Assembly (NCBI RefSeq): GCF_003285015.1
Contig: NZ_QMFB01000003.1
Span: 372,001 to 436,000, forward strand
Length of the DNA: 64,000 nt
Direction of reading: 5' to 3'
Origin: Paenibacillus contaminans
Lineage (GTDB): Bacteria; Bacillota; Bacilli; Paenibacillales; NBRC-103111
Position numbers and translations under genes: made by a program. Of this stretch, positions 52,901 through 62,610 are shown one piece after another. The notes below the pieces were generated by a model. That model worked only from the letters and a program-made list of their open reading frames with translations, searched no databases and had not been told where the DNA came from. The first letter of the stretch is position 1, and the number at the start of each line of letters is the position of its first letter.

Positions 52901-53578
52901 TTATCCCCCGCTCTCCAGTATTGCCGTCAGCTTCCGCAGCGCTTCGCCGCGGTGGCTGATTTTATTTTTATGCTCGGCGGAAAGCTCCGCCATCGTGCGG
53001 CCCAGCTCGGGCACATAGAAGAGCGGGTCATAGCCGAAGCCGGCTTCGCCGCGCGGAGCGCCGATGATGAAGCCGAGGCACTCGCCTTCGACATGCAGCG
53101 TTTCGCGGGATGCCGGATCGTACAGCGCAAGCGCGCAGACGAAGGCGGCGCCGCTCAGCACGAGCGGATGCCGCTCGCCGCCGGCCGTTTCGCCGCCCGC
53201 TTGCGCAGGCAGTTCATGCGGCTGTACGCGCTGTCCCAGCTCGGCAATCAGCTTCGCGTTGTTCATAGCGTCGGTCGCATGCTCGTCAGCGTAACGCGCC
53301 GATATGACGCCGGGCGCTCCGTTAAGCGCATCTACGCAAAGTCCCGAATCGTCGGCCAGAACAGGCTCGCCCAGCCTTTCGGCGATCGTGCGGGCTTTGA
53401 TCAGCGCATTGTCCGCGAAGGTAGCCCCGTCCTCGACGATATCGGGCATATCCGGCACCTCGTTCAAGCTCTTCACTTCGATGCCGAAGGGCTGAAGCAG
53501 TTTGGCGAATTCTGCTGCTTTCCCGCGGTTCCTCGTGGCGATGACAAGCGTTTTATTTGCCTGAAACAGTTGCCGCAT
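52901..53578 (-). CDS. rdgB: XTP/dITP diphosphatase (RdgB/HAM1 family)
   Basis: A 225-residue pyrophosphatase removing non-canonical purine nucleotides. Family segments are [36 protein letters not shown] and the C-terminal [12 protein letters not shown] and HRGEALRKL. An insert near 110-130 (Ala/Gly-rich) is longer than in E. coli. The ATG at 53578 lies inside the end of rph (26-base overlap). Confidence 0.92.
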   Translation of the reverse strand: MRQLFQANKTLVIATRNRGKAAEFAKLLQPFGIEVKSLNEVPDMPDIVEDGATFADNALIKARTIAERLGEPVLADDSGLCVDALNGAPGVISARYADEHATDAMNNAKLIAELGQRVQPHELPAQAGGETAGGERHPLVLSGAAFVCALALYDPASRETLHVEGECLGFIIGAPRGEAGFGYDPLFYVPELGRTMAELSAEHKNKISHRGEALRKLTAILESGG

Positions 53579-54320
53579 GCGCCGTTCCCCCAATTCGTCC
53601 CGCAATCGGACCAAGCACCTGACGCTGCAGCTCGATCATCGACTGGATGCCCGATTCTGCAAGCTCCAGCAGGCTGTCAAGCTCGTCTCTCGAGAACGGG
53701 GCTTCTTCGCCCGTTCCTTGCACCTCGACGAATTTGCCTTGGCCGGTCATGACCACGTTCATATCGACTTTAGCGGACGAATCCTCAACGTAACACAAAT
53801 CAAGCGCGGGCTCGCCGCCCACTATGCCGACGCTGACCGACGCCAAAAAATCGGTAATCGGAAATTTCGCCAGCTGCTTCGCCTCGACAAGCTTGTTAAT
53901 CGCAATCGCCATGGCGACGAAAGCCCCCGTAATGGATGTCGTGCGCGTTCCTCCGTCAGCTTGAATGACGTCGCAATCGAGCGTAATCGTGCGCTCGCCG
54001 ATTTTATCGAGCTCGACGACGGAACGAAGCGCGCGCCCGATCAGCCGCTGAATTTCCATCGTCCGGCCCCCGAGCTTACCTTTAGCCGATTCGCGCTGAT
54101 TGCGGACCTGAGTGGCGCGCGGAAGCATCGAATATTCCGCCGTGATCCAGCCTTTGCCTTGCCCCTTCATAAAAGGCGGAACGCGGTCCTCCACCGTCGC
54201 GGTGCAAATGACCTTCGTATCCCCAACCTCGATAAGCACGGAGCCTTCCGCGTGTTTTATGTAATCTGTCGTTATCGTAATCGGCCGCAGCTGGTCGCCG
54301 GCCCTTCCGTCTATTCTCAT
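53553..54320 (-). CDS. rph: Ribonuclease PH
   Basis: A 255-residue phosphorolytic 3'-exonuclease that trims tRNA precursors. It starts [78 protein letters not shown] are typical. Middle gene of gerM-rph-rdgB, the same order as in B. subtilis. GGGGGACGACTGTT precedes the ATG. Confidence 0.95.
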   Translation of the reverse strand: MRIDGRAGDQLRPITITTDYIKHAEGSVLIEVGDTKVICTATVEDRVPPFMKGQGKGWITAEYSMLPRATQVRNQRESAKGKLGGRTMEIQRLIGRALRSVVELDKIGERTITLDCDVIQADGGTRTTSITGAFVAMAIAINKLVEAKQLAKFPITDFLASVSVGIVGGEPALDLCYVEDSSAKVDMNVVMTGQGKFVEVQGTGEEAPFSRDELDSLLELAESGIQSMIELQRQVLGPIAGRIGGTAHAATVSGK

Positions 54321-54440
54321 AACAGTCGTCCCCCTCAGCGTAAAGTATACTTCATTTTACCAAAACCGATCAAGGAACCCCAAGATGCCTAGTTTTGAGC
54401 AGCTGCTGCCGCATCACGGGATCTCCGGATCAAACGCGGA

Positions 54441-54466
54441 AAAAGAGGGCCTTCGCCCTCTTCTTC
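54441..54466 (-). terminator. Hairpin after gerM
   Basis: AAGAGGGC-CTTC-GCCCTCTT; the minus strand continues TTTCCG. It lies in the gerM-rph gap and may only partly stop transcription. Confidence 0.65.
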
Positions 54467-54490
54467 GATTCGGCAGCGGATAATGGCCCT

Positions 54491-55555
54491 TTACATTTTG
54501 ACTGGGTTAATGTTTGTCGGCCTTATCACCGGCTTGCTTAAATTCTCGTTATTCGCGGCCGTTACTTTTACATCCCCGTTAACCATGATTTGCACCTTGG
54601 AGGCTCCGGTATTCTCGGTTACCGAGAGAACGACCGCTTGCAGCGCGTCAGCGGATATTTTTTTGTCCTGCTCCAATATTTTATCCGTAAAGTCGACGGT
54701 TACCGTGCTCTTATCTTCCGAAAGCTTGACGGCCAGCACTTCTGCATTCGGCGCAACAACCTTGGACAGCCCTTTGCTGGAGGACGGGCCTTTAATAAGC
54801 TGATCGATGGCGGCTTTCGCCACTTGATCCTGCTCCGTCCGGTTGATCATCCGCGTAACCGGAACGAAATAACGATTGCCGTCCGCATCCGTATTCGAGA
54901 AGTATACCGTAACCGGCGTCGATTGGCCGATTTCGGCTCCCGGCGCGAGCTCCATGTTAATCCCTTTCGCTCTGGTGAGCGGAGCGTCGAGCGGCGTTTT
55001 GGCGACCGGCATTTCCTTGAGATCCTTGCCGTTTAACCGAAGCTGCACTTTATCCACCGTCGTAAAGCCGGTCAGCGTCCAAGTAATGGCTTCCAACAGT
55101 CTTCGCTCGTCCTCGGCTTTATATGCGGCAAATTCTTTGGAAAAATCGACCGTCGCCAGCTTTTGCTCGCTATTGATGTTCACCGTAAGCTTCGTTCCTT
55201 TGGGCAGCAAGCCCGTAAAGCCTGCGGGAAGCATGCTTTGGGCAGGCCCTCCGTCCACCAAATATTCGAGCGCTTGCGCCGCGATCCCCTCTTTCTTGGG
55301 AACGTTGATGCTGAGGGGCGCGATGAAGCCTTTCTCATTCTTATAGTAGACCGTTACCTGCTGAGACTCCGCGGCGGATACCGGAGCGCTCGTCTCCGTT
55401 CCCGCCTGCTTGCCGCCGTTCATCATTTCCTCCGCCCCGATCGGCGGCGGATCGATTCCTTGGCTGGTGTTATCCTTGAATGTCGAGCAACCGGACGTCA
55501 GCACGACGATAATCGCCGCTGCGGCCAGCCAGCGCATTCGTCCTTTCATAGCCAT
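54491..55555 (-). CDS. gerM: Spore germination lipoprotein GerM
   Basis: A 354-residue lipoprotein with signal peptide and lipobox (VVLTSGCSTF), a short linker, and two GerMN (SPOR-like) domains (about 65-180 and 205-325), each with a TVYYKN/TVYFSN start and a FSKE/TDKI-type end. It is needed for normal cortex and germination. The ATG at 55555 has GAGGAGG 7 bases upstream; the longer open frame above it is not supported. Confidence 0.92.
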   Translation of the reverse strand: MAMKGRMRWLAAAAIIVVLTSGCSTFKDNTSQGIDPPPIGAEEMMNGGKQAGTETSAPVSAAESQQVTVYYKNEKGFIAPLSINVPKKEGIAAQALEYLVDGGPAQSMLPAGFTGLLPKGTKLTVNINSEQKLATVDFSKEFAAYKAEDERRLLEAITWTLTGFTTVDKVQLRLNGKDLKEMPVAKTPLDAPLTRAKGINMELAPGAEIGQSTPVTVYFSNTDADGNRYFVPVTRMINRTEQDQVAKAAIDQLIKGPSSSKGLSKVVAPNAEVLAVKLSEDKSTVTVDFTDKILEQDKKISADALQAVVLSVTENTGASKVQIMVNGDVKVTAANNENLSKPVIRPTNINPVKM

Positions 55556-55916
55556 TACGATTCCTCCTCGAGCGTTTCGACCGAAACGCAGTATCGTTAG
55601 CGGCAAGTCGCTAAACCTGCTGCCCGAATGTCCGGCATCCCGACAATTCGCCGAGTGCCTGTTTGTACTACTATGTATACGAGCCCCCGGATATTTTATA
55701 ACCATATTTTGTCCAAGTTTTTGAACGGATTTCAACAAGGATAAACGGCTATTACGAGGTAGAAACACGATTTCAAATGTGGCCATGGCTAAGCTCCTTT
55801 GGTGCCCCATCCCCATTACCTCTTGTTCGTCTTCGGCGCTTCCTGTCACGTCTGACATTTACCGTCCTCTAACCGGTATTCATACCCGCTTGCCCATCCT
55901 GTTCGTCGCTTGCAGT

Positions 55917-56165
55917 CCGATTTTGCCCACTTGGAATCGAGTCCGGCTTCCTTTCCCCGCCCGTAGTCCGAAAACGCCTGCTTCCAGCGGGTATTTTGCT
56001 AGGCACACCGGTAAATCCGTTCTCCAAGCCGGCTAATTCGGACTCCAGCGTTTGGCGAACCTCGATTCCTTGCTCCAAGCGGGCTATTTTCGGACTAAAG
56101 CATATAGAGGAGCCTTAATGGCAGCGTAGGAATGAACGGCTTTGCCCTCCTTTAAAGGACCGGCG
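55917..56165. repeat. Dispersed intergenic repeat, copy C
   Basis: It contains CCGATTTTGCCCACTTGGAA, a CTCCAAGCCGG unit, ACCTCGATTCCTTGCTCCAA and CGGACTAAAGCATATAGAGG in series. The right part matches 18035-18115 base for base over much of its length. Confidence 0.6.
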
Positions 56166-56186
56166 TGGTAACCGGAAAATTTGAAC

Positions 56187-56211
56187 AAAAAAACCGCCTC
56201 GCGGGCGGTTT
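56187..56211 (-). terminator. Terminator after mntH
   Basis: AAACCGCC, loop TCGC, GGGCGGTTT; the minus strand continues TTTTTTTGTTC. Confidence 0.85.
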
Positions 56212-56296
56212 GATTTGCACGCTGACGGTAAGCTGTCGTATTGAAGCTCATGGCCCATTTTATTGGAGCTTAATCCGGTTTGTTCAACCCCTTCGT

Positions 56297-57670
56297 TTAC
56301 CATCCGAAAAACGTTTGAACCAGCAAATAAACGTTCAAGGCGGCGATAATAACCGCGACCGTCCAAGCCAGCGCCTTCAGCCACGGCCGATTGACGAACT
56401 CGCCCATCTTTGCTTTGTCGCTCGTGAATTTCACAAGCGGAATGACCGCAAACGAAAGCTGCAGCGATAATATAACCTGGCTCAAAATAAGCAGCTGCGC
56501 CGTCCCGCTCTCCCCGTACATGGCCGTTACGATCACGGCGGGGATTATCGCGATCAAACGCGTGATGAGCCGGCGCAGCCACGGCGCAAGCCGCAGGTTC
56601 AGAAAACCTTCCATAACGATTTGCCCGGCCAGCGTTCCCGTCAATGTCGAGTTTTGCCCCGAAGCCAGCAGCGCGACTCCGAAAAGAATGCTGCCGATCG
56701 TCGTCCCCAGCAGCGGCGTCAGCAAATTGTACGCCTCCTGGATTTCTGCAACCTCCGTCATGCCGGCTCTGTGGAACGTAGCCGCAGCGATAATCAGAAT
56801 GGCCGCATTGATGAATAAAGCGAAAAATAAAGCGATCGTCGAATCCCAAGTGGCGTATTTGATCGCCTGACGTTTGCCGAGGCTCGTTTGCTCGAAGCTG
56901 CGCGTCTGCACGATCGACGAATGCAAATACAAGTTATGCGGCATAACCGTCGCGCCCAAAATCCCGATGGCGATATAAAGCATCATCGGATTCGTTACGA
57001 TTTCTGCGCTTGGCACGAACCCTCTGGCGATGCCGCCCATATCGGGCTTCGCCAGGAACATTTCCACGAGAAAGCATCCGCCGATCGTTACGATCAGCAC
57101 GATTACGAGCGTTTCGATATAACGAAACCCTTTATTTTGCAGCAGCAGCACGATCAAAACATCAACTGCCGTTATCATTACGCCATATACGAGCGGAATG
57201 CCGAACAGCAGGTTGAGCGCAATCGCCGAGCCGATAACCTCCGCAAGATCGCAGGCCGCTATCGCAAGCTCGCACAACAGCCACAGCGTAAATGCGACAG
57301 GCTTCTGATAATGATCGCGGCAAGCCTGCGCCAAGTCCCTTCCCGTGACGATGCCAAGCTTGCCGGCGAGCGCCTGCAGCAAAATCGCCATCAAATTGGA
57401 AATCAGGATGACCGACAATAAGGTGTAGCCGAATGCCGAGCCTCCGGCGATGTCCGTCGCCCAATTACCCGGATCCATATAACCGACGGCAACCAAATAT
57501 CCCGGCCCGGCAAAGGCTAAAAACTTTTTGAACCACGAGCCGTTCACCGGCACTTTGAGCGACCGGTGCACTTCCGGCAGCGACGCCCTTCCGTCATTGA
57601 TACGCCATGCTGCATTCGGCTGTCCGGCTTGTTGCTCTTGCGCGAGCCCTATTCCTGTGTCTTGGCTCAT
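56297..57670 (-). CDS. mntH: NRAMP-family manganese/divalent metal transporter
   Basis: A 457-residue proton-coupled importer with about eleven helices. The metal-binding motifs are [16 protein letters not shown] in helix 1 and [19 protein letters not shown] in helix 6, which coordinate Mn2+. The N-terminal ~50 residues are cytoplasmic. Two MntR-like palindromes and a hairpin lie in its leader, so manganese repression is expected. Confidence 0.95.
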   Translation of the reverse strand: MSQDTGIGLAQEQQAGQPNAAWRINDGRASLPEVHRSLKVPVNGSWFKKFLAFAGPGYLVAVGYMDPGNWATDIAGGSAFGYTLLSVILISNLMAILLQALAGKLGIVTGRDLAQACRDHYQKPVAFTLWLLCELAIAACDLAEVIGSAIALNLLFGIPLVYGVMITAVDVLIVLLLQNKGFRYIETLVIVLIVTIGGCFLVEMFLAKPDMGGIARGFVPSAEIVTNPMMLYIAIGILGATVMPHNLYLHSSIVQTRSFEQTSLGKRQAIKYATWDSTIALFFALFINAAILIIAAATFHRAGMTEVAEIQEAYNLLTPLLGTTIGSILFGVALLASGQNSTLTGTLAGQIVMEGFLNLRLAPWLRRLITRLIAIIPAVIVTAMYGESGTAQLLILSQVILSLQLSFAVIPLVKFTSDKAKMGEFVNRPWLKALAWTVAVIIAALNVYLLVQTFFGW

Positions 57671-57730
57671 CTTGTGTCATCTCCGTTCTTGTATATGCAA
57701 AACCGCAAAACATGGTACTAGCTAAATTTG

Positions 57731-57744
57731 TTGCGTAAGGGCAA
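57731..57744 (-). promoter_or_regulatory. Second, imperfect MntR-like box in the mntH leader
   Basis: TTGCGT-AA-GGGCAA, with the same 6-2-6 layout as the upstream box but two mismatches. It lies about 60 bases before the mntH start codon, downstream of the main promoter. Confidence 0.45.
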
Positions 57745-57751
57745 CACTGAG

Positions 57752-57812
57752 TTATAAAAACACCTCTACTGTCGCTGCTCCGGATCACGAATAAGCGGCT
57801 GTTAGAGGTTGG
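57752..57812 (-). terminator. Attenuator-like hairpin in the mntH leader
   Basis: On the minus strand ACCTCTA (57803-57809) pairs with TAGAGGT (57762-57768), with inner CCGCT/AGCG pairing, followed by GTTTTTATAA. It lies between the promoter and mntH. Confidence 0.5.
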
Positions 57813-57898
57813 AAATTTGGGGCTCAAAGGAACGAACGCCTAGCTGTCGAGCTTTACTTATCCTATGCAGGCGGTAAAAGATTAGGTTCCTGATTTAA

Positions 57899-57953
57899 AT
57901 TGTAGGCATCCAATCTTTTTTTGTCAATGGAAACCTTTTGCCTGAAGGCAACA
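57899..57953 (-). promoter_or_regulatory. Promoter of mntH with MntR-like box
   Basis: On the minus strand TTGACA (57922-57927), 17 bases, TACAAT (57899-57904): close to consensus. Ten bases upstream is the perfect palindrome TTGCCT-GA-AGGCAA (57938-57951), matching the half-sites of the B. subtilis MntR box. The site abuts the -35. Confidence 0.7.
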
Positions 57954-57979
57954 ATTCTTTACGTCACGGCTCGTCTGCC

Positions 57980-58969
57980 TCAACAAGCCCGAAACACCGA
58001 GATGCCGTCCCGTTGCTCTTCACGGATGCGCTCCAATGCCTGCAAATAAAACAGGTGCGCAAGCGTCTCCGATAAGGCGAACCGAAGCTGATGAATCGAT
58101 AGCCGGGTACCGAATATCCGAATACAAAGCTCATATGCCGTCATGGGCTCGGCTAAGCGGGCATGCATGAGCGCGAGCCGCTCATCGTGATGCGCGATCA
58201 GCTCGCCGGCACGCCGTACGAACGATGCGAACGGCTCCCGGTGACCCGGATACGCTTTGTCCGTTTCATATTGCTGCATGTCGCGAAGACTATCCAGAAA
58301 AGATTTAAGCGGGTTTTCATCAAAACCTGGAATATAGCTGACGTTGGGAGAAATTTGCGGAAGCACATGATCCCCGCAAAACATGTGACGCCGTTCCCTG
58401 TCATAAAAACATAGATGGCCCTCGGCATGACCAGGCGTATGGATTGTCTCGAAGGTTCTTGAGCCAAGCTGCACGGCAGCTCCGGGCTCGATAACCGCAA
58501 CTTCCGGCTGAGGCGAAACAAGGGGGACGAAGCTGTCGAGATGGGGCACAAGCCGCTCAGCCGGCTCGCCTGTCAAGCCGTGCTTTTGAAACAAGTCGGC
58601 GATCTTTTGCGTTATCGGCATGCCGTCCCGCCATAGCTGCTTGACTTGGTCATATCCTGCGGCCGACATGCGGACAGGCGTATGGCTGCGCTCCTGAAAC
58701 CAGCCCGCCATCCCGTAATGATCCGGGTGATGATGAGTCAGCACAACCTGTTCGATATCGCCGAAACCGATGCCATTCTCGTCTAGCGTTTGCTCCCAAA
58801 TCGTCTCGGCGTCTTTCGTATGTAAACCCGGGTCGATGACGGTGAACCCTTGCTGCCCCCGCAAAATATAGCCGTTTACCCACCTTAATGGAAAAGGCAG
58901 CGGGACCTTCACCTGAAGCACGCCGTCTTCCCATATTTTCGTACCGCGTATAATCGGATTAACCGCCAT
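57980..58969 (-). CDS. Metallo-beta-lactamase-fold hydrolase
   Basis: A 329-residue protein with the metal site LTHHHPDHYGMAG (HxHxDH), TPGHAEGHLCFYD and CGDHVLPQIS, and a C-terminal helical extension (about 245-329) resembling a winged helix. Relatives hydrolyse thioesters, acyl-homoserine lactones or glyoxalase-type substrates; the exact substrate cannot be told. Its ATG overlaps the end of the methyltransferase gene by 11 bases. Confidence 0.85.
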   Translation of the reverse strand: MAVNPIIRGTKIWEDGVLQVKVPLPFPLRWVNGYILRGQQGFTVIDPGLHTKDAETIWEQTLDENGIGFGDIEQVVLTHHHPDHYGMAGWFQERSHTPVRMSAAGYDQVKQLWRDGMPITQKIADLFQKHGLTGEPAERLVPHLDSFVPLVSPQPEVAVIEPGAAVQLGSRTFETIHTPGHAEGHLCFYDRERRHMFCGDHVLPQISPNVSYIPGFDENPLKSFLDSLRDMQQYETDKAYPGHREPFASFVRRAGELIAHHDERLALMHARLAEPMTAYELCIRIFGTRLSIHQLRFALSETLAHLFYLQALERIREEQRDGISVFRAC

Positions 58970-59711
58970 GCTGCTCCCCCGCTCTTTTCGTGCCGACCAA
59001 AATAAGTCTTTTGGATGCCGATTCTTGAAATGGCGTCCCGTCGGGCGAGCCGAAAATACCGTCTATTTTGAGCGACGTAGCCGTAAGCATCCTTTCGAAA
59101 TCGCCGATCCGGTACAGCTTAACCTGCTCCATATACCGGCGCTCCGGCTTTCCTTCTTCACGGATGACGATCAGCTTGCGCACGCAGCCGTCTTCGATCG
59201 AACGGCTTTCTTCTATAATATGAGCTCCATCCTCGCGCTTCGTAAAAGGCACGAGATGCCGTTCAACGTAAAACGCATTCAGAAAGTCGATAATGAACCT
59301 GCCGCCGTCCTCCAGCAGCCTGTCGATTTCATGAAGAACGCGTATATTCTCATGGTCATCCGCAAAATACCCGAAAGACGTAAACAGGTTGACCACAGCA
59401 TCGTAAGGCCCTTTAAGCGGCACGTCCCTCATATCGCCGCGTACCCAGGTAACCGAATGCTCGGTATCGTACATTGTAGCCTGTCTGAGCAGCGCATCCG
59501 ACAAATCCATCCCCGTCACCCGATAACCGGCTTCGGCCAACGCGAGCGAATGGCGGCCCATCCCGCAGCATAAATCGAGTACCTCAGCCCCCATCGGCAG
59601 ATCGAGCCAGCGGATCATTTTGCGTACCTCGGACATGGCGCATTCCAAATCCCGATGCTTGTATACGGTCAAATAATCTTTGCCAAAGCTTTGTTCATAC
59701 CACGCAGTCAT
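58959..59711 (-). CDS. Class I SAM-dependent methyltransferase
   Basis: A 250-residue enzyme. Motif I is AEVLDLCCGMGRHSLALAE, followed by GYRVTGMDLSDALL, VRGDMRDVP and YDAVVNLFTSFGYF, which is typical of small-molecule methyltransferases. The ATG at 59711 has GGGGAG 8 bases upstream; the open frame runs 21 codons further without a good site. Coupled to the hydrolase by an 11-base overlap. Confidence 0.85.
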   Translation of the reverse strand: MTAWYEQSFGKDYLTVYKHRDLECAMSEVRKMIRWLDLPMGAEVLDLCCGMGRHSLALAEAGYRVTGMDLSDALLRQATMYDTEHSVTWVRGDMRDVPLKGPYDAVVNLFTSFGYFADDHENIRVLHEIDRLLEDGGRFIIDFLNAFYVERHLVPFTKREDGAHIIEESRSIEDGCVRKLIVIREEGKPERRYMEQVKLYRIGDFERMLTATSLKIDGIFGSPDGTPFQESASKRLILVGTKRAGEQHGG

Positions 59712-59826
59712 TACTGAACGCTCCCCACTCTCCGTGCTATATCCCATTGTAACGATTTGCCCGGGGGTAAGCAATGAAACCCAAGCTTTGTAACGCTATA
59801 ACCGCTCTCTTGCGGCCTGCTATAGG

Positions 59827-62469
59827 CTACAGGATCAGATTGATGAACTTCCAGTACGGCACGCAAAGCGCTACGAGAGCGACGACGACAGCCGCATAAC
59901 ATAACGCCACACGTTTCCCCTGCTTGTGCGTGAACGCTTTTTCCTCGCTGCTGTAATAGGCCGTCAAATAAGTAGGCGACTGATAAGGGAAAAAGAACGG
60001 GTCCGTCGACAGCAAAATGACAAACACGAGCACCCACGGGTGAATGCCGATCTGCGCCGCCAATGGCAGCATCGACATGACCAGCACGATGACCGCCGGA
60101 TCGTCCCGGATCACTAGCGTAACGAGGAACGAAATCACGATAACGGCGAGCAAAAACGCATATGGCGACCCCATAAAAGGCTCCATATATTCCGCAAGCG
60201 AACCCGTCAGCACATCGACGACGCCAAGCTGCGCAGCGACCTGCGTAAAGCTGAAAGCAACCCCGATAAACAGCAGGAACGGCCAATCGATGCCGCTTTT
60301 TAGCGTCTTATTGTCCAGCACGCCGCCAACGATCAAAGCCGCAAACCCGAGGAGCATGATCCATACGTTATCGATGCCATGCAGCGGCTGCAGCATCATG
60401 AGACCGATGCAGCCGATCGTTACGGCAAGCGTCGTTTTCTCGTCCCTAGTCAGCTTGCCGAGAATGCGAAACTGCTCCTGCAGTACTTGGTCCGACAGCG
60501 GTTTGCCGGGCGAATCCGGTTTAAAAAACAGCTTGATGCAAAGCTTCATCCCCAAGACGAAAAGCAGGAGCGGTGGCAGCGCATAGCCCATCCAGGCAAA
60601 CCAGGAAAGCTGGTTCTGGCCCGGTACTAAGCCGTAGGCCATCACGTTCGTATACGATCCGGTCAGGAAAAACGGCGCCATAAAACCGTAAAACACCATT
60701 GCCGCAAGACCGAGCCCGGCTGCGCCTTTGCTTCTGTGAGCGAAGCCCATCGATTCGGAAATCGTCTTGGCGATCGGCACGCCGAGCGTAGCTTTGGCCG
60801 TGGAGGATGGAATAAGCGGATTAAGCAGCAGTCCGCTAATCGTAATTCCCCAAAGCTGCCCGTTGTAGCTCTTGGGAAACGCCCTCAGCGCGATCAGCGA
60901 AAGCCTGTATAAAATGCCGGACTTCGTAATCGCCGTACCTAACGCCAAAATGAAAAGCATATAAAACCAAACAGGCTCGGCGAAGCCGGATAAAGCCGCG
61001 TTCGGCTCCGCGATGCCGCTAAGCACCCAATACATCGCCATAAATAACGCGACCAGAAAATCCGGAACGATGTTCACGATCCAGAGCAGCACAGCCGCAA
61101 GCGCTACGCCGACAAAATCCATTCCTTCCCGCGATAAACCGCCGATCGGATCGGACAAACGGAAAAACAGCACGCATGCGGCTGCGAGCAGGACGGCGAT
61201 GACCGCACCCCAGCCGTTTTGGCCGATAAAGCGTTTGCCCGCCTCTTCCACGCGGATTTTGCGCTTGAGATTGTCCAGCGACAGCTTTGCTTGCCAATAT
61301 GAACGCCCACCTTCCCCATTCGAATCGGTGGATGAATGCGGAACCGTTTCCGATAAAAGCGCCGCCATATTAATATATTCGAGCGCTTTGTCGGGGTCGC
61401 TTCGCCGCCTGCAAAAGTCGGCGCCGAGCTGATACAGCTCCTCGGCTTGAGCATCCGTAAAATAGTGCTTGCGGCCGCTCAAGGCCGCCTCCAGCTTCGC
61501 GAAAGCGGCATCGCTCGCGGAATCGAGTTCATGCGTTACATATTGAAGGAATATCGCATAACGGCCAAATAACACGGCATCCGGGCAGCGATCCATGTAT
61601 GCGAACGCAGGCGTCCGCCAGTCGTCTTGAACGCTATCTTTCCCGTCTTCTTCGAGTCGGTCGATCAACTCGAGTAGCAGCCTCCATTCCTCGCTCTCGC
61701 CCAATAAGCGGACCGCTTCAAGCGCGTTTCCCTCGTCAGTCAAATAAGTCGCCAGCTCGCGAATGTACGCGGTTCTCTCTTCATGCCCGAACTCTTTAGC
61801 GAAAGCTTCGCCTAACGTCTTCCGAAAAGCCGGATCGATCGTAATCCGATCGCGGTCGAAACGATCGGCATTGACGAATACGGCAAGCTTCCGGTGCTCC
61901 TCCCATGCTTCAGGCAAAGCCGGATTACCGAGATAGCACGCGAGAAAACGAAGACTGGCAAACGGCGCCGCAGCGCTATACAGAAGACTCCGCCGCAGGG
62001 GTTCAGGGAGCGCGTTTAGCTCGTCGCCTACCAGCTTCTGCTTCTCCTCCTTCGAGCTGTGCAGCTCGCGGTTAGTCGAAACGAGCCGCTTGGACAACAA
62101 GCGGATGAAATAGCCCGATATGGCCGGGCTTTCATTCGTCAGCTCCAGGAACGTCGCCGCATCGATTCGCAGCAGCGTCGTGTCGCCTTGCGCCAAAGCC
62201 GTCGCCGTTCGGGGCTCTCCGGTAAGTAGCGCCATTTCACCGAGCGTGTCGCCTTCCCGCAGCAAAACGAGGGGATGGAGCTGTCCGTCATCCCCTTGCG
62301 TGAACAGCTCGACTTGGCCGGCATATATGATAAACATACTGTCGCCTTCATCATGCTGATTAAAAATAACTTCGCCATGCGAAGCTTTCATCTGCTCCAG
62401 CTTCCCGTGCAGCCGCGCCTGCTCGATCGCCGTCAATCCGCGAAACATCTCTAGCTGCGTAACACGCAT
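59827..62469 (-). CDS. Cyclic-nucleotide-binding domain fused to helical repeat and SLC13/DASS-type anion transporter
   Basis: An 880-residue three-part protein. Residues 1-125 are a cNMP-binding domain with a full phosphate cassette (LGEMALLTGEPRTATA; Gly77, Glu78, Arg87, Thr88). Residues ~150-410 are soluble, helical and TPR-like. Residues ~425-880 are a transporter with about a dozen helices, including LLLNPLIPSSTAKATLGVPIAK and FSFTQVAAQLGVVDVLTG, typical of SLC13 dicarboxylate/sulfate carriers. There is no stop or frameshift between the parts. AAGGTGGG precedes the ATG. The nucleotide could gate or position the carrier; its identity and the substrate are unknown. Confidence 0.88.
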   Translation of the reverse strand: MRVTQLEMFRGLTAIEQARLHGKLEQMKASHGEVIFNQHDEGDSMFIIYAGQVELFTQGDDGQLHPLVLLREGDTLGEMALLTGEPRTATALAQGDTTLLRIDAATFLELTNESPAISGYFIRLLSKRLVSTNRELHSSKEEKQKLVGDELNALPEPLRRSLLYSAAAPFASLRFLACYLGNPALPEAWEEHRKLAVFVNADRFDRDRITIDPAFRKTLGEAFAKEFGHEERTAYIRELATYLTDEGNALEAVRLLGESEEWRLLLELIDRLEEDGKDSVQDDWRTPAFAYMDRCPDAVLFGRYAIFLQYVTHELDSASDAAFAKLEAALSGRKHYFTDAQAEELYQLGADFCRRRSDPDKALEYINMAALLSETVPHSSTDSNGEGGRSYWQAKLSLDNLKRKIRVEEAGKRFIGQNGWGAVIAVLLAAACVLFFRLSDPIGGLSREGMDFVGVALAAVLLWIVNIVPDFLVALFMAMYWVLSGIAEPNAALSGFAEPVWFYMLFILALGTAITKSGILYRLSLIALRAFPKSYNGQLWGITISGLLLNPLIPSSTAKATLGVPIAKTISESMGFAHRSKGAAGLGLAAMVFYGFMAPFFLTGSYTNVMAYGLVPGQNQLSWFAWMGYALPPLLLFVLGMKLCIKLFFKPDSPGKPLSDQVLQEQFRILGKLTRDEKTTLAVTIGCIGLMMLQPLHGIDNVWIMLLGFAALIVGGVLDNKTLKSGIDWPFLLFIGVAFSFTQVAAQLGVVDVLTGSLAEYMEPFMGSPYAFLLAVIVISFLVTLVIRDDPAVIVLVMSMLPLAAQIGIHPWVLVFVILLSTDPFFFPYQSPTYLTAYYSSEEKAFTHKQGKRVALCYAAVVVALVALCVPYWKFINLIL

Positions 62470-62610
62470 CGTTACCCACCTTGAATCGTTTTATAGTAAA
62501 GGATACAAATAAAGGTAACATAGGAATGGTAGATTTTGAAGCTTGGGATTCCATTTTCAAGTTTAAGAAGATTAGAATTCGAGGAGTAGCGCACCGTATT
62601 TTTGTCGCGG

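Larger units (their letters stand above)
55556..56296. other. Long intergenic region with dispersed repeats and a terminator
   Basis: About 740 bases between gerM and mntH. Contents: the dispersed repeats at 55917-56165, the mntH terminator at 56187-56211 and an AT-rich stretch before gerM. No coding region is supported. Confidence 0.5.
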
